Shown: piece after piece, positions 49,201 to 63,164 of the stretch
Position numbering within the stretch: position 1 is the first letter of the stretch
Layout of the letters: the number at the start of each line of letters is the position of its first letter
Assembly: GCA_963693285.1 (NCBI GenBank)
Contig: OY848920.1
Location: forward strand, 5,717,135 to 5,781,134
DNA: 64,000 nucleotides
Direction of reading: 5' to 3'
Source: Xestospongia muta
Taxonomy: Eukaryota; Porifera; Demospongiae; Haplosclerida; Petrosiidae
Translations under genes and position numbers: made by a program
Notes under the pieces: generated by a model
The model's input: only the letters and a program-made list of their open reading frames with translations
Databases searched by the model: none
What the model was told of the DNA's origin: nothing

Positions 49201-49852
49201 TACTAAACTCTTTAGATCAGCTTATTTAACCAGTTTTGACCATTAATATCTAATCTTTTTTAACTTTCAAACAGCTCTAAACTCTTTATTTTAGAGTTTT
49301 AACCTATTTAGACTACTTTATTAGTATATTTAAGAGAGATAAACTTACTAAACTCTTTAGATTAGCTTATTTAACCAGTTTTCACAGTTAATTTCTAATC
49401 ATTTTTAACTTTCAAAAAGCTCTAAACTCTTTATTTTAGAGTTTTAACCTATTTATACTACTTTATTAGTATATTTAAGAGAGATCACTTACTAAACTCT
49501 TTAGATCAGCTTATTTAACCAGTTTTCACAGTTAATTTCTAATCTTTTTTAACTTTGATACTGCTCTAAACTTTTTATTTTAGAGTTTTAACCTATTTAG
49601 AGTACTTTATTAGTATATTTAAGAGAGATAAACATACAAAACTCTTTAGATCAGCTCATTTAACCAGTTTTCACAATTAATATCTAATCTTTTTTAACTT
49701 TCAAAAAGCTCTAAACTCTTTATTTTAGAGTTTTAACCTATTTAGAGTACTTTATTAGTATATTTAAGAGAGATAAACTTACTAAACTCTTTGGATCAGC
49801 TTATTCAACCAGTTTTCACAGTTAATTTCTAATCTTTTTTAACTTTCAAAAA
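46232..49852 (+). repeat. 25-monomer block (3621 bp), copy 2
   Basis: Directly adjoining second copy. The differences I noticed are few: GATATTCTT for GATAATCTT near 47021 and AAGAAAGATG for AAGAGAGATG near 47885. This is far less divergence than between neighbouring monomers, so it is the youngest large event visible. Confidence 0.92.
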
Positions 49853-52300
49853 GCTCTAAACACTTTATTTTAGAGTTTTAACCTATTTAGACTACTTTAT
49901 TAGTATATTTAAGACAGATAAACTTACTAAACTCTTTAGATCAGCTTATTTAACCAGTTTTCACAGTTAATTTCTAATCTTTTTTAACTTTCAAAAAGCT
50001 CTAAACTCTTTATTTTAGAGATTTAACCTATTTAGACTACTTTATTAGTATATTTAAGACAGATAAACTTACTAAAGTCTTTCGATCAGCTTATTTAACC
50101 AGTTTTCACAGTTAATTTCTAATCTTTTTTAACTTTCAAAAACCTCTAAACTCTTTATTTTAGAGTTTTAACCTATTTAGACTACTTTGTTAGTATATTT
50201 AAGACAGATAAACTAACTAAACTCTTTAAATCAGGTTATTTAACCAGTTTTTACCATTAATTTCTAATCTTTTTTAACGTTAAAACAGCTTTAAACTCTT
50301 TATTTAAGATTTTTAACCTATTTAGACTACTTTATTAGTATATTTAAGACAGATAAACTTACTAAACTCTTTAGATCAGCTTATTTAACCAGTTTTCACA
50401 GTTAATTTTTAATTTTCTTCAACTTTCAAAAAGCTCTAAACACTTTATTTTAGAGTTTAACCTATTTAGACTACTTTATTAGTATATTTCAGAGATATAA
50501 CCTTGCTAAACTCTTTAGATCAGCTTATTTAACCAGTTTTCACAGTTAATTTCTAATCTTTTTTAACTTTGAAAAACTCTAAACTCTTTATTTTAGAGTT
50601 TTAACCTATTTAGAGTACTTTATTAGTATCTTTAAGAGAGATAAACTTACTAAACTCTTTAGATCAGTTTATTTAACCAGTTTTCAAAGTTAATTTTAAT
50701 TTTTTTTAACTTTCAAAAAGCTCTAAACTCTTTATTTTACAGTTTTAACCTATTTACACTACTTTAATAGTATATTTAAGACAGAATAAATTACTAAACT
50801 CTTTAGATCAGCTTATTTAACCAGTTTTCACAGTTAATTTCTAATTTTTTTTAACTTTGAAACTGCTCTAAACTCTTTATTATAGAGTTCTAACCTATTT
50901 AGACTACTTTATTAGTATATTTTAGAGAGATGAACTTACTAAACTCTTTAGATCAGCTTATTTAACCAGTTTTCACAGTTAATTTCTAATCTTTTTTAAC
51001 TTTCAAAAAGGTGTAAACTCTTTATTTTAGAGTTTTAACCTATTTAGACTACTTTATTAGTATATTTAAGAGAGATAAAATTACTAAACTCTTTAGATCA
51101 GCTTATTTAACCAGTTTTCACAGTTAATTTCTAATCTTTTTTAACTTTCAAAAAGCTCTAAACACTTTATTTTAGAGTTTTAACCTATTTAGACTACTTT
51201 ATTAGTATATTTAAGAGAGATAAACTTACTAAACTCTTTAGATCAGCTTATTTAACCAGTTTTCACAGTTAATTTCTTATCTTTTTTTACTTTCAAAAAG
51301 CTCTAAACACTTTATTTTAAAGTTTTAACCTATTTAGACTACTTTATTAGTATATTTAAGAGAGATAAACTTACTAAACTCTTTAGATCAGCTTATTTAA
51401 CCAGTTTTCACAGTTAATTTCTAATCATTTTTAACTTTCAAAAAGCTCTAAACTCTTTATTTTAGACTTTTAACCTATTTATACTTCTTTATTAGTATAT
51501 TTAAGAGAGATCAGCTTACTAAACTCTTTAGATCAGCTTATTGAACCAGTTTTCACAGTTAATTTCTTATCTTTTTTAACTTTCAAAAAGCTCTAAACAC
51601 TTTATTTTAGAGTTTTAACCTATTTAGACTACTTTATTAGTATATTTAAGAGAGATAAACTTACTAAACTCTTTAGATCAGCTTATTTAACCAGTTTTCA
51701 CAGTTAATTTCTAATCATTTTTAACTTTCAAAAAGCTCTAAACTCTTTATTTTAGACTTTTAACCTATTTATACTACTTTATTAGTATATTTAAGAGAGA
51801 TCAGCTTACTAAACTCTTTAGATCAGCTTATTGAACCAGTTTTCACAGTTAATTTCTTATCTTTTTTAACTTTCAAAAAGCTCTAAACACTTTATTTTAG
51901 AGTTTTAACCTATTTAGACTACTTTATTAGTATATTTTAGAGAGATAATCTTACTACACTCTTTAGATCAGCTTATTTAACCAGTTTTCACATTTAATTT
52001 CTAATCTTTTTTAACTTTCAAACGGCTCTAAACTCTTTATTTTAGAGTTTTAACCTATTTAGACTTCTTTGTTAGTATATTTAAGAGAGATAAACTTACT
52101 AAACTCCTTAGATCAGCTTATTTAACCAGTTTTCACCATTAATTTCTAATCTTTTTTAACTTTCAAAAAGCTCTAAACTCTTTATTTTAGATTTTTTACC
52201 TATTTAGAGTACTTTATTAGTATATTTAAGAGAGATAAACTTACTAAACTTTTTAGATCAGCTTATTTAACCAGATTTCACAGTTAATTTCTAATCTTTT
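49853..52300 (+). repeat. Higher-order copy E1 (55-monomer offset)
   Basis: Marked by TTTCGATCAGC, AACTAACTAAAC, AACGTTAAAACAGC, ATAACCTTGC, GAAAAACTC, ACAGAATAAATTAC, TATAGAGTTCTAACC, AGACTTTTAACC and AAACGGCTC. It returns about 7965 bp downstream at 57.8-60.0 kb. Confidence 0.82.
51271..51850 (+). repeat. 2-monomer tandem duplication (290 bp x 2)
   Basis: AATTTCTTATC at 51271, 51561 and 51851 marks two successive 290-bp dimers. Each dimer has a CACT unit followed by a CATTTTTAAC / AGACTTTTAACC / GAGATCAGCTTAC / TTGAACC unit. Confidence 0.87.
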
Positions 52301-55049
52301 TTAACTTTCAAATAGCTGTAAACACTTTATTTTAGAGTTTTAACCTATTTAGACTACTTTATTAGTATATTTAAGAGAGATAAACTTACTAAACTCTTTA
52401 GATCAGCTTATTTAACCAGTTTTCACAGTTAATTTCTAATCTTTTTTAACTTTCAAAAAGTTCTAAACTCTTTATTTTAGAGTTTTAACCTATTTAGACT
52501 ACTTTATTAGTATATTTAAGACAGATAAACTTACTAAACTCTTTAGATGAGCTTATTTAACCAGTTTTCACAGTTAATTTCTAATTTTTTTTTACTTTGA
52601 AAAAGCTCTAAACTCTTTAGTTTAGAGTTTTAACCTATTTAGACTACTTTATTAGTATATTTAAGAGAGATAAATATAATAAACTCTTTAGATCAGCTTA
52701 TTTAACCAGTTCTCACAGTTAATTTCTAATCTTTTTTAACTTTCAAAAAGCTATAACCTCTTTATTTTAGAGTTTTAACCTATTTAGACTACTTTATTAG
52801 TATATTTAAGAGAGATAAACTTACTAAACTCTTAGATCAGCTTATTTAACCAGTTTTCACCATTAATTTCTAATCTTTTTTAACTTTCAAAAAGCTCTAA
52901 ACTCTTTATTTTAGAGTTTTAACCTATTTAGACGACTTTATTAGTATATTTAAGAGAGATAACCTTACTAAACTCTTTAGATCAGCTTATTTAACCAGTT
53001 TTCACAGTTAATTTCTAATCTTTTTAACTTTCAAAAAGCTCTAAACTCTTTATTTTAGACTTTTAACCTATTTAGACTACTTTATTAGTATATTTAAGAG
53101 AAATGGACTTACTAAACTCTTTAGATCAGCTTATTTAACCAGTTTTCACAGTTAATTTCTAATCTTTTTTAACTTTCAAAACGCTCTAAACACTTTATTG
53201 TAGAGTTTTAACCTATTTAGACTACTTTATTACTATATTTAAGACAGATAAGCTTACTAATCTCTTTAGATCAGCTTATTTAATCAGTTTTCAACATTAA
53301 TTTTTAATCTTTTTTAACTTGCAAAAAGCTCTAAACACTTTATTTTAGAGTTTTAACCTATTTAGAGCACTTTATTAGTATATTTAAGAGAGATAAACTT
53401 ACTAAACTCTTTAGATAAGCTTATTTAACCAGTTTTCACAGTTAATTTCTAATCTTTTTTAACTTTCAAAAAGCTCTAAACTCTTTATTTTAGAGTTTTA
53501 ACCTATTTAGACTACTTTATTAGTATATTTAAGACAGATAAACTTACTAAACTCTTTAGATCAGCTTATTTAACCAGTTTTCACAGTTAATTTCTAATCT
53601 TTTTTAACTTTCAAAAAGCTCTAAACTCTTTATTTTAGAGATTTAACCTATTTAGACTACTTTATTAGTATATTTAAGACAGATAAACTTACTAAAGTCT
53701 TTCGATCAGCTTATTTAACCAGTTTTCACAGTTAATTTCTAATCTTTTTTAACTTTCAAAAACCTCTAAACTCTTTATTTTAGAGTTTTAACCTATTTAG
53801 ACTATTTTGTTAGTATATTTAAGACAGATAAACTTACTAAACCTTTTAAATCAGGTTATTTAACCAGTTTTTACCATTAATTTCTAATCTTTTTTAACTT
53901 TAAAACAGCTTTAAACTCTTTATTTTAGATTTTTAACCTATTTAGACTACTTTATTAGTATATTTAAGAGAGATAAACTTACTAAACTCTTTAGATCAGC
54001 TTATTTCACCAGTTTTCACAGTTAATTTCTAATCTTTTTTAACTTTCAAAAAGCTCTAAACTCTTTATTTTAGAGTTTTAACCTATTTAGACTACTTTAT
54101 TAGTATATTTAAGACAGATAAACTTACTAAACTCTTTAGATCAGCTTATTTAACCAGTTTTTACAGTTAATTTCTAATTTTTTTAACTTTCAAAAAGCTC
54201 TAAACTCTTTATTTTAGAGTTTTAACCTATTTAGACTACTTTATTAGTATATTTCAGAGAGATAAACTTGCTGAACTCTTTAGATCAGCTTATTTCACCA
54301 GTTTTCACAGTTAATTTCTAATCTTTTTTAACTTTCAAAAAGCTCTAAACTCTTTATTTTAGAGTTTTAACCTATTTAGACTACTTTATTAGTATATTTA
54401 AGACAGATAAACTTACTAAACTCTTTAGATCAGCTTATTTAACCAGTTTTCACAGTTAATTTCTAATCTTTTTTAACTTTCAAAAAGCTCTAAACTCTTT
54501 ATTTTAGAGATTTAACCTATTTAGACTACTTTATTAGTATATTTAAGAAAGATAAACTTACTAAAGTCTTTCGATCAGCTTATTTAACCAGTTTTCACAG
54601 TTAATTTCTAATCTTTTTAACTTTCAAAAACCTCTAAACTCTTTATTTTAGAGATTTAACCTATTTAGACTACTTTGTTAGTATATTTAAGACAGATAAA
54701 CTTACTAAACTCTTTAAATCAGGTTATTTAACCAGTTTTTACCATTAATTTCTAATCTTTTTTAACTTTAAAACAGCTTTAAACTCTTTATTTTAGATTG
54801 TTAACCTATTTAGACTACTTTATTAGTATATTTAAGACAGATAAAGTTACTAAACTCTTTAGATCAGCTTATTTAACCAGTTTTCACAGTTAATTTCTAA
54901 TTTTTTTCAACTTTCAAAAAGCTCTAAACACTTTATTTTAGAGTTTTAACCTATTTAGACTACTTTATTTGTATATTTCAGAGAGATAAACTTGCTGAAC
55001 TCTTTAGATCAGCTTATTTAACCAGTTTTCACAGTTAATTTCTAATCTT

Positions 55050-56207
55050 TTTTAACTTTCAAAAACTCTAAACTCTTTATTTTACAGTTTTAACCTATTT
55101 AGACTACTTTAATAGTATATTTAAGACAGAATAAATTACTAAACTCTTTAGATCAGCTTATTTAACCAGTTTTCACCATTAATTTCTAATCTTTTTTAAC
55201 TTTCAAAAAGCTCTAAACTCTTTATTTTAGATTTTTTACCTATTTAGAGTACTTTATTAGTATATTTAAGAGAGATAAACTTACTAAACTTTTTAGATCA
55301 GCTTATTTAACCAGATTTCACAGTTAATTTCTAATCTTTTTTAACTTTCAAATAGCTGTAAACACTTTATTTTAGAGTTTTAACCTATTTAGACTACTTT
55401 ATTAGTATATTTAAGAGAGATAAACTTACTAAACTCTTTAGATCAGCTTATTTAACCAGTTTTCACAGTTAATTTCTAATCTTTTTTAACTTTCAAAAAG
55501 TTCTAAACTCTTTATTTTAGAGTTTTAACCTATTTAGACTACTTTATTAGTATATTTAAGACAGATAAACTTACTAAACTCTTTAGATCAGCTTATTTAA
55601 CCTGTTTTCACAGTTAATTTCTAATCTTTTTTAACTTTCAAAAAGCTCTAAACTCTTTATTTTAGAGTTTTAACCTATTTAGACTACTTTATTAGTAGAT
55701 TTAAGAGAGATAAACTTACTAAACTCTTTAGATCAGCTTATTTAACCAGTTCTCACAGTTAATTTCTAATCTTTTTTAACTTTGATACTCCTCTAAACTC
55801 TTTATTTTAGAGTTTTAACCTATTTAGACTACTTTATTAGTATATTTAAGAGAGATAAACTTACTAAACTCTTTAGATCAGCTTATTTAACCAGTTTTGA
55901 CCATTAATATCTAATCTTTTTTAACTTTCAAACAGCTCTAAACTCTTTATTTTAGAGTTTTAACCTATTTAGACTACTTTATTAGTATATTTAAGAGAGA
56001 TAAACTTACTAAACTCTTTAGATCAGCTTATTTAACCAGTTTTCACAGTTAATTTCCAATCATTTTTAACTTTCAAAAAGCTCTAAACTCTTTATTTTAG
56101 ACTTTTAACCTATTTATACTACTTTATTAGTATATTTAAGAGAGATCACTTACTAAACTCTTTAGATCAGCTTATTTTACCAGTTTTCACAGTTAATTTC
56201 TAATCTT
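55050..56207 (+). repeat. 8-monomer tandem duplication (1158 bp), copy 1
   Basis: Series AAAACTCTAAAC with TTTACAG, ACAGAATAAATTAC, AGATTTTTTACC, CCAGATTTCAC, AATAGCTGTAAAC, AACCTGTTTTC, GTAGATTTAAG, CTTTGATACTCC and TTGACCATTAATATC. Repeats 1158 bp later. Confidence 0.88.
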
Positions 56208-57365
56208 TTTTAACTTTCAAAAACTCTAAACTCTTTATTTTACAGTTTTAACCTATTTAGACTACTTTAATAGTATATTTAAGACAGAATAAATTACTAA
56301 ACTCTTTAGATCAGCTTATTTAACCAGTTTTCACCATTAATTTCTAATCTTTTTTAACTTTCAAAAAGCTCTAAACTCTTTATTTTAGATTTTTTACCTA
56401 TTTAGAGTACTTTATTAGTATATTTAAGAGAGATAAACTTACTAAACTTTTTAGATCAGCTTATTTAACCAGATTTCACAGTTAATTTCTAATCTTTTTT
56501 AACTTTCAAATAGCTGTAAACACTTTATTTTAGAGTTTTAACCTATTTAGACTACTTTATTAGTATATTTAAGAGAGATAAACTTACTAAACTCTTTAGA
56601 TCAGCTTATTTAACCAGTTTTCACAGTTAATTTCTAATCTTTTTTAACTTTCAAAAAGTTCTAAACTCTTTATTTTAGAGTTTTAACCTATTTAGACTAC
56701 TTTATTAGTATATTTAAGACAGATAAACTTACTAAACTCTTTAGATCAGCTTATTTAACCTGTTTTCACAGTTAATTTCTAATCTTTTTTAACTTTCAAA
56801 AAGCTCTAAACTCTTTATTTTAGAGTTTTAACCTATTTAGACTACTTTATTAGTAGATTTAAGAGAGATAAACTTACTAAACTCTTTAGATCAGCTTATT
56901 TAACCAGTTCTCACAGTTAATTTCTAATCTTTTTTAACTTTGATACTCCTCTAAACTCTTTATTTTAGAGTTTTAACCTATTTAGACTACTTTATTAGTA
57001 TATTTAAGAGAGATAAACTTACTAAACTCTTTAGATCAGCTTATTTAACCAGATTTGACCATTAATATCTAATCTTTTTTAACTTTCAAACAGCTCTAAA
57101 CTCTTTATTTTAGAGTTTTAACCTATTTAGACTACTTTATTAGTATATTTAAGAGAGATAAACTTACTAAACTCTTTAGATCAGCTTATTTAACCAGTTT
57201 TCACAGTTAATTTCCAATCATTTTTAACTTTCAAAAAGCTCTAAACTCTTTATTTTAGACTTTTAACCTATTTATACTACTTTATTAGTATATTTAAGAG
57301 AGATCACTTACTAAACTCTTTAGATCAGCTTATTTTACCAGTTTTCACAGTTAATTTCTAATCTT
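56208..57365 (+). repeat. 8-monomer tandem duplication (1158 bp), copy 2
   Basis: Adjoining second copy, nearly identical; one visible change is CCAGATTTGACC for CCAGTTTTGACC near 57051. Confidence 0.88.
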
Positions 57366-57816
57366 TTTTAACTTTGATACTGCTCTAAACTCTTTATTTT
57401 AGAGTTTTAACCTATTTAGAGTACTTTATTAGTATATTTAAGAGAGATAAACATACAAAACTCTTTAGATCAGCTCATTTAACCAGTTTTCACCATTAAT
57501 ATCTAATCTTTTTTAACTTTCAAAAAGCTCTAAACTCTTTATTTTAGAGTTTTAACCTATTTAGACTACTTTATTAGTATATTTAAGAGAGATAAACTTA
57601 CTAAACTCTTTAGATCAGCTTATTTAACCAGTTTTCACCATTAATTTCTAATCTTTTTAAACTTTCAAAAAGCTCTAAACTCTTTATTTTAGAGTTTTAA
57701 CCTATTTAGAGTACTTTATTAGTATATTTAAGAGAGATAAACTTACTAAACTCTTTAGATCAGCTTATTCAACCAGTTTTCACAGTTAATTTCTAATCTT
57801 TTTTAACTTTCAAAAA

Positions 57817-59980
57817 GCTCTAAACACTTTATTTTAGAGTTTTAACCTATTTAGACTACTTTATTAGTATATTTAAGACAGATAAACTTACTAAACTCTT
57901 TAGATCAGCTTATTTAACCAGTTTTCACAGTTAATTTCTAATCTTTTTTAACTTTCAAAAAGCTCTAAACTCTTTATTTTAGAGATTTAACCTATTTAGA
58001 CTACTTTATTAGTATATTTAAGACAGATAAACTTACTAAAGTCTTTCGATCAGCTTATTTAACCAGTTTTCACAGTTAATTTCTAATCTTTTTTAACTTT
58101 CAAAAACCTCTAAACTCTTTATTTTAGAGTTTTAACCTATTTAGACTACTTTGTTAGAATATTTAAGACAGATAAACTAACTAAACTCTTTAAATCAGGT
58201 TATTTAACCAGTTTTTACCATTAATTTCTAATCTATTTTAACGTTAAAACAGCTTTAAACTCTTTATTTTAGATTTTTAACCTATTTAGACTACTTTATT
58301 AGTATATTTAAGAGAGATAAACTTACTAAACTCTTTAGATCAGCTTATTTAACCAGTTTTCACAGTTAATTTTTAATTTTCTTCAACTTTCAAAAAGCTC
58401 TAAACACTTTATTTTAGAGTTTTAACCTATTTAGACTACTTTATTAGTATATTTCAGAGAGATAACCTTGCTAAACTCTTTAGATCAGCTTATTTAACCA
58501 GTTTTCACAGTTAATTTCTAATCTTTTTTAACTTTGAAAAACTCTAAACTCTTTATTTTAGAGTTTTAACCTATTTAGAGTACTTTATTAGTATATTTAA
58601 GAGAGATAAACTTACTAAACTCTTTAGATCAGCTTATTTAACCAGTTTTCAAAGTTAATTTCTAATTTTTTTTAACTTTCAAAAAGCTCTAAACTCTTTA
58701 TTTTACAGTTTTAACCTATTTAGACTACTTTAATAGTATATTTAAGACAGAATAAATTACTAAACTCTTTAGATCTGCTTATTTAACCAGTTTTCACAGT
58801 TAATTTCTAATTTTTTTTAACTTTGAAACTGCTCTAAACTCTTTATTATAGAGTTCTAACCTATTTAGACTACTTTATTAGTATATTTTAGAGAGATAAA
58901 CTTACTAAACTCTTTAGATCAGCTTATTTAACCAGTTTTCACAGTTAATTTCTAATTTTTTTTTAACTTTCAAAAAGCTCTAAACTCTTTATTTTAGAGT
59001 TTTAACCTATTTAGACTACTTTATTAGTATATTTAAGAGAGATAAACTTACTAAACTCTTTAGATCAGCTTATTTAACCAGTTCTCACAGTTAATTTCTA
59101 ATCTTTTTTAACTTTCAAAAAGCTCTAAACTCTTTATTTTAGAGTTTTAACCTATTTAGACTACTTTATTAGTATATTTAAGAGAGATAAACTTAATAAA
59201 CTCTTTAGATCAGCTTATTCAACCCGTTCTCACAGTTAATTTCTAATCTTTTTTAACTTTCAAAAAGCTCTAAACTCTTTATTTTAGAGTTTTAACCTAT
59301 TTAGACTACTTTATTAGTATATTTAAGAGAGATAAACTTACTAAACTCTTTAGATCAGCTTATTTAACCAGTTTTCACAGTTAATTTCTAATCATTTTTA
59401 ACTTTCAAAAAGCTTTAAACTCTTTATTTTAGACTTTTAACCTATTTATACTACTTTATTAGTATATTTAAGAGAGATCAGCTTGCTAAACTCTTTAGAT
59501 CAGCTTATTGAACCAGTTTTCACAGTTAATTTCTTATCTTTTTTAACTTTCAAAAAGCTCTAAACACTTTATTTTAGAGTTTTAACCTATTTAGACTACT
59601 TTATTAGTATATTTTAGAGAGATAATCTTACTAAACTCTTTAGATCAGCTTATTTAACCAGTTTTCACATTTAATTTCTAATCTTTTTTAACTTTCAAAC
59701 GGCTCTAAACTCTTTATTTTAGAGTTTTAACCTATTTAGACTTCTTTGTTAGTATATTTAAGAGAGATAAACTTACTAAACTCCTTAGATCAGCTTATTT
59801 AACCAGTTTTCACCATTAATTTCTAATCTTTTTTAACTTTCAAAAAGCTCTAAACTCTTTATTTTAGATTTTTTACCTATTTAGAGTACTTTATTAGTAT
59901 ATTTAAGAGAGATAAACTTACTAAACTTTTTAGATCAGCTTATTTAACCAGTTTTCAAAGTTAATTTCTTATCTTTTTTA
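57817..59980 (+). repeat. Higher-order copy E2 (55-monomer offset)
   Basis: Counterpart of 49853-52300. Offset 7964-7965 bp through 59390, then 7677 bp at AAACGGCTC, because the 2-monomer repeat of copy E1 (51271-51850) is missing here. Confidence 0.82.
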
Positions 59981-60749
59981 ACATTCAAAAAGCTCTAAAC
60001 TCTTTATTTTAGAGTTTTAACCTATTTAGACTACTTTATTAGTATATTTTAGAGAGATAAACTTACTAAACTCTTTAGATCAGCTTATTTAACCAGTTTT
60101 CACCATTAATTTCTAATCTTTTTTAACTTTCAAAAAGCTCTAAACTCTTTATTTTAGATTTTTTACCTATTTAGAGCACTTTATTAGTATATTTAAGAGA
60201 GATAAACTTACTAAACTTTTTAGATCAGCTTATTTAACCAGTTTTCAAAGTTAATTTCTTATCTTTTTTAACATTCAAAAAGCTCTAAACTCTTTATTTT
60301 AGAGTTTTAACCTATTTAGACTACTTTATTAGTATATTTTAGAGAGATAAACTTACTAAACTCTTTAGATCAGCTTATTTAACCAGTTTTCACATTTAAT
60401 TTCTAATCTTTTTTAACTTTCAAACGGCTCTAAACTCTTTATTTTAGAGTTTTAACCTATTTAGACTTCTTTGTTAGTATATTTAAGAGAGGTAAACTTA
60501 CTAAACTCTTTAGATCAGCTTACTTAACCAGTTTTCACCATTAATTTCTAATCTTTTTTAACTTTTAAAAAGCTCTAAACTCTTTATTTTAGATTTTTTA
60601 CCTATTTAGAGTACTTTATTAGTATATTTAAGAGAGACAAACTTACTAAACTTTTTAGATCAGCTTATTTAACCAGTTTTCACAGTTAATTTCTAATCTT
60701 TTTTAACTTTCAAATAGCTCTAAACACTTTATTTTAGAGTTTTAACCTA
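59735..60749 (+). repeat. 7-monomer tandem duplication (1015 bp), copy 1
   Basis: Series GACTTCTTTGTTAG, CTCCTTAG, AGATTTTTTACC with GAGTAC, AACATTCAAAAAGC, AGATTTTTTACC with GAGCAC, AAACGGCTC, GAGGTAAAC, GAGACAAAC and AAATAGCTC; repeated 1015 bp later. Confidence 0.88.
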
Positions 60750-61764
60750 TTTAGACTTCTTTGTTAGTATATTTAAGAGAGATAAACTTACTAAACTCCT
60801 TAGATCAGCTTATTTAACCAGTTTTCACCATTAATTTCTAATCTTTTTTAACTTTCAAAAAGCTCTAAACTCTTTATTTTAGATTTTTTACCTATTTAGA
60901 GTACTTTATTAGTATATTTAAGAGAGATAAACTTACTAAACTTTTTAGATCAGCTTATTTAACCAGTTTTCAAAGTTAATTTCTTATCTTTTTTAACATT
61001 CAAAAAGCTCTAAACTCTTTATTTTAGAGTTTTAACCTATTTAGACTACTTTATTAGTATATTTTAGAGAGATAAACTTACTAAACTCTTTAGATCAGCT
61101 TATTTAACCAGTTTTCACCATTAATTTCTAATCTTTTTTAACTTTCAAAAAGCTCTAAACTCTTTATTTTAGATTTTTTACCTATTTAGAGCACTTTATT
61201 AGTATATTTAAGAGAGATAAACTTACTAAACTTTTTAGATCAGCTTATTTAACCAGTTTTCAAAGTTAATTTCTTATCTTTTTTAACATTCAAAAAGCTC
61301 TAAACTCTTTATTTTAGAGTTTTAACCTATTTAGACTACTTTATTAGTATATTTTAGAGAGATAAACTTACTAAACTCTTTAGATCAGCTTATTTAACCA
61401 GTTTTCACATTTAATTTCTAATCTTTTTTAACTTTCAAACGGCTCTAAACTCTTTATTTTAGAGTTTTAACCTATTTAGACTTCTTTGTTAGTATATTTA
61501 AGAGAGGTAAACTTACTAAACTCTTTAGATCAGCTTACTTAACCAGTTTTCACCATTAATTTCTAATCTTTTTTAACTTTTAAAAAGCTCTAAACTCTTT
61601 ATTTTAGATTTTTTACCTATTTAGAGTACTTTATTAGTATATTTAAGAGAGACAAACTTACTAAACTTTTTAGATCAGCTTATTTAACCAGTTTTCACAG
61701 TTAATTTCTAATCTTTTTTAACTTTCAAATAGCTCTAAACACTTTATTTTAGAGTTTTAACCTA
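60750..61764 (+). repeat. 7-monomer tandem duplication (1015 bp), copy 2
   Basis: Adjoining second copy (CTAAACTCCT at 59776 and 60791; GAGCAC at 60176 and 61191). After it the array continues with a GACGAC unit instead of GACTTC. Confidence 0.88.
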
Positions 61765-62004
61765 TTTAGACGACTTTATTAGTATATTTAAGAGAGATAA
61801 ACTTACTAAACTCTTTAGATCAGCTTATTTAACCAGTTTTCACGGTTAATTTCTAATCTTTTTTAACTTTAAAAAAGCTCTAAACTCTTTATTTTAGAGT
61901 TTTAACCTATTTAGACTACTTTATTAGTATATTTAAGAGAGATAAACTTACTAAACTCTTTAGATCAGCTTATTTAACCAGTTTTCACAGTTAATTTCTA
62001 ATCT

Positions 62005-63164
62005 TTTTTAACTTTAAAAAAGCTCTAAACTCTTTATTTTAGAGTTTTAACCTATTTAGACTACTTTATTAGTATATTTAAGAGATATAAACATACTAAA
62101 CTCTTTAGATCAGCTTATTTAACCAGTTTTCACCATTAATTTCTAATCTTTTTTAACTTTCAAAAAGCTCTAAACTCTTTATTTTAGAGTTTTAACCTAT
62201 TTAGACTACTTTATTAGTATATTTAAGACAGATAAACTTACTAAACTCTTTAGATCAGCTTATTTAACCAGTTTTCACAGTTAATTTCTAATCTTTTTTA
62301 ACTTTCAAAAAGCTCTAAACTCTTTATTTTAGAGATTTAACCTATTTAGACTACTTTATTAGTATATTTAAGACAGATAAACTTACTAAAGTCTTTCGAT
62401 CAGCTTATTTAACCAGTTTTCACAGTTAATTTCTAATCTTTTTTAACTTTCAAAAACCTCTAAACTCTTTATTTTAGAGTTTTAACCTATTTAGACTACT
62501 TTGTTAGTATATTTCAGACAGATAAACTTACTAAACCTTTTAAATCAGGTTATTTAACCAGTTTTTACCATTAATTTCTAATCTTTTTTAACTTTAAAAC
62601 AGCTTTAAACTCTTTATTTTAGATTTTTAACCTATTTAGACTACTTTATTAGTATATTTAAGACAGATAAACTTACTAAACTCTTTAGATCAGCTTATTT
62701 AACCAGTTTTCACAGTTAATTTCTAATTTTTTTCAACTTTCAAAAAGCTCTAAACTCTTTATTTTAGACTTTTAACCTATTTAGACTACTTTATTAGTAT
62801 ATTTAAGAGAGATGGACTTACTAAACTCTTTAGATCAGCTTATTTAACCAGTTTTCACAGTTAATTTCTAATCTTTTTTAACTTTCAAAACGCTCTAAAC
62901 ACTTTATTGTAGAGTTTTAACCTATTTAGACTACTTTATTACTATATTTAAGACAGATAAGCTTACTAATCTCTTTAGATCAGCTTATTTAATCAGTTTT
63001 CAACATTAATTTTTAATCTTTTTTAACTTGCAAAAAGCTCTAAACACTTTATTTTAGAGTTTTAACCTATTTAGAGCACTTTATTAGTATATTTAAGAGA
63101 GATAAACTTACTAAACTCTTTAGATCAGCTTATTTAACCAGTTTTCACAGTTAATTTCTAATCT
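62005..63164 (+). repeat. 8-monomer tandem duplication (1160 bp), copy 1
   Basis: Series AGAGATATAAACATAC, CACCATTAA, AGAGATTTAACC, TTTCGATCAGC, AAACCTC, AAACCTTTTAAATCAGG, AAACAGCTTTAAAC, TTTCAACTTTC. Repeats 1160 bp later (62081 and 63241). Confidence 0.85.
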
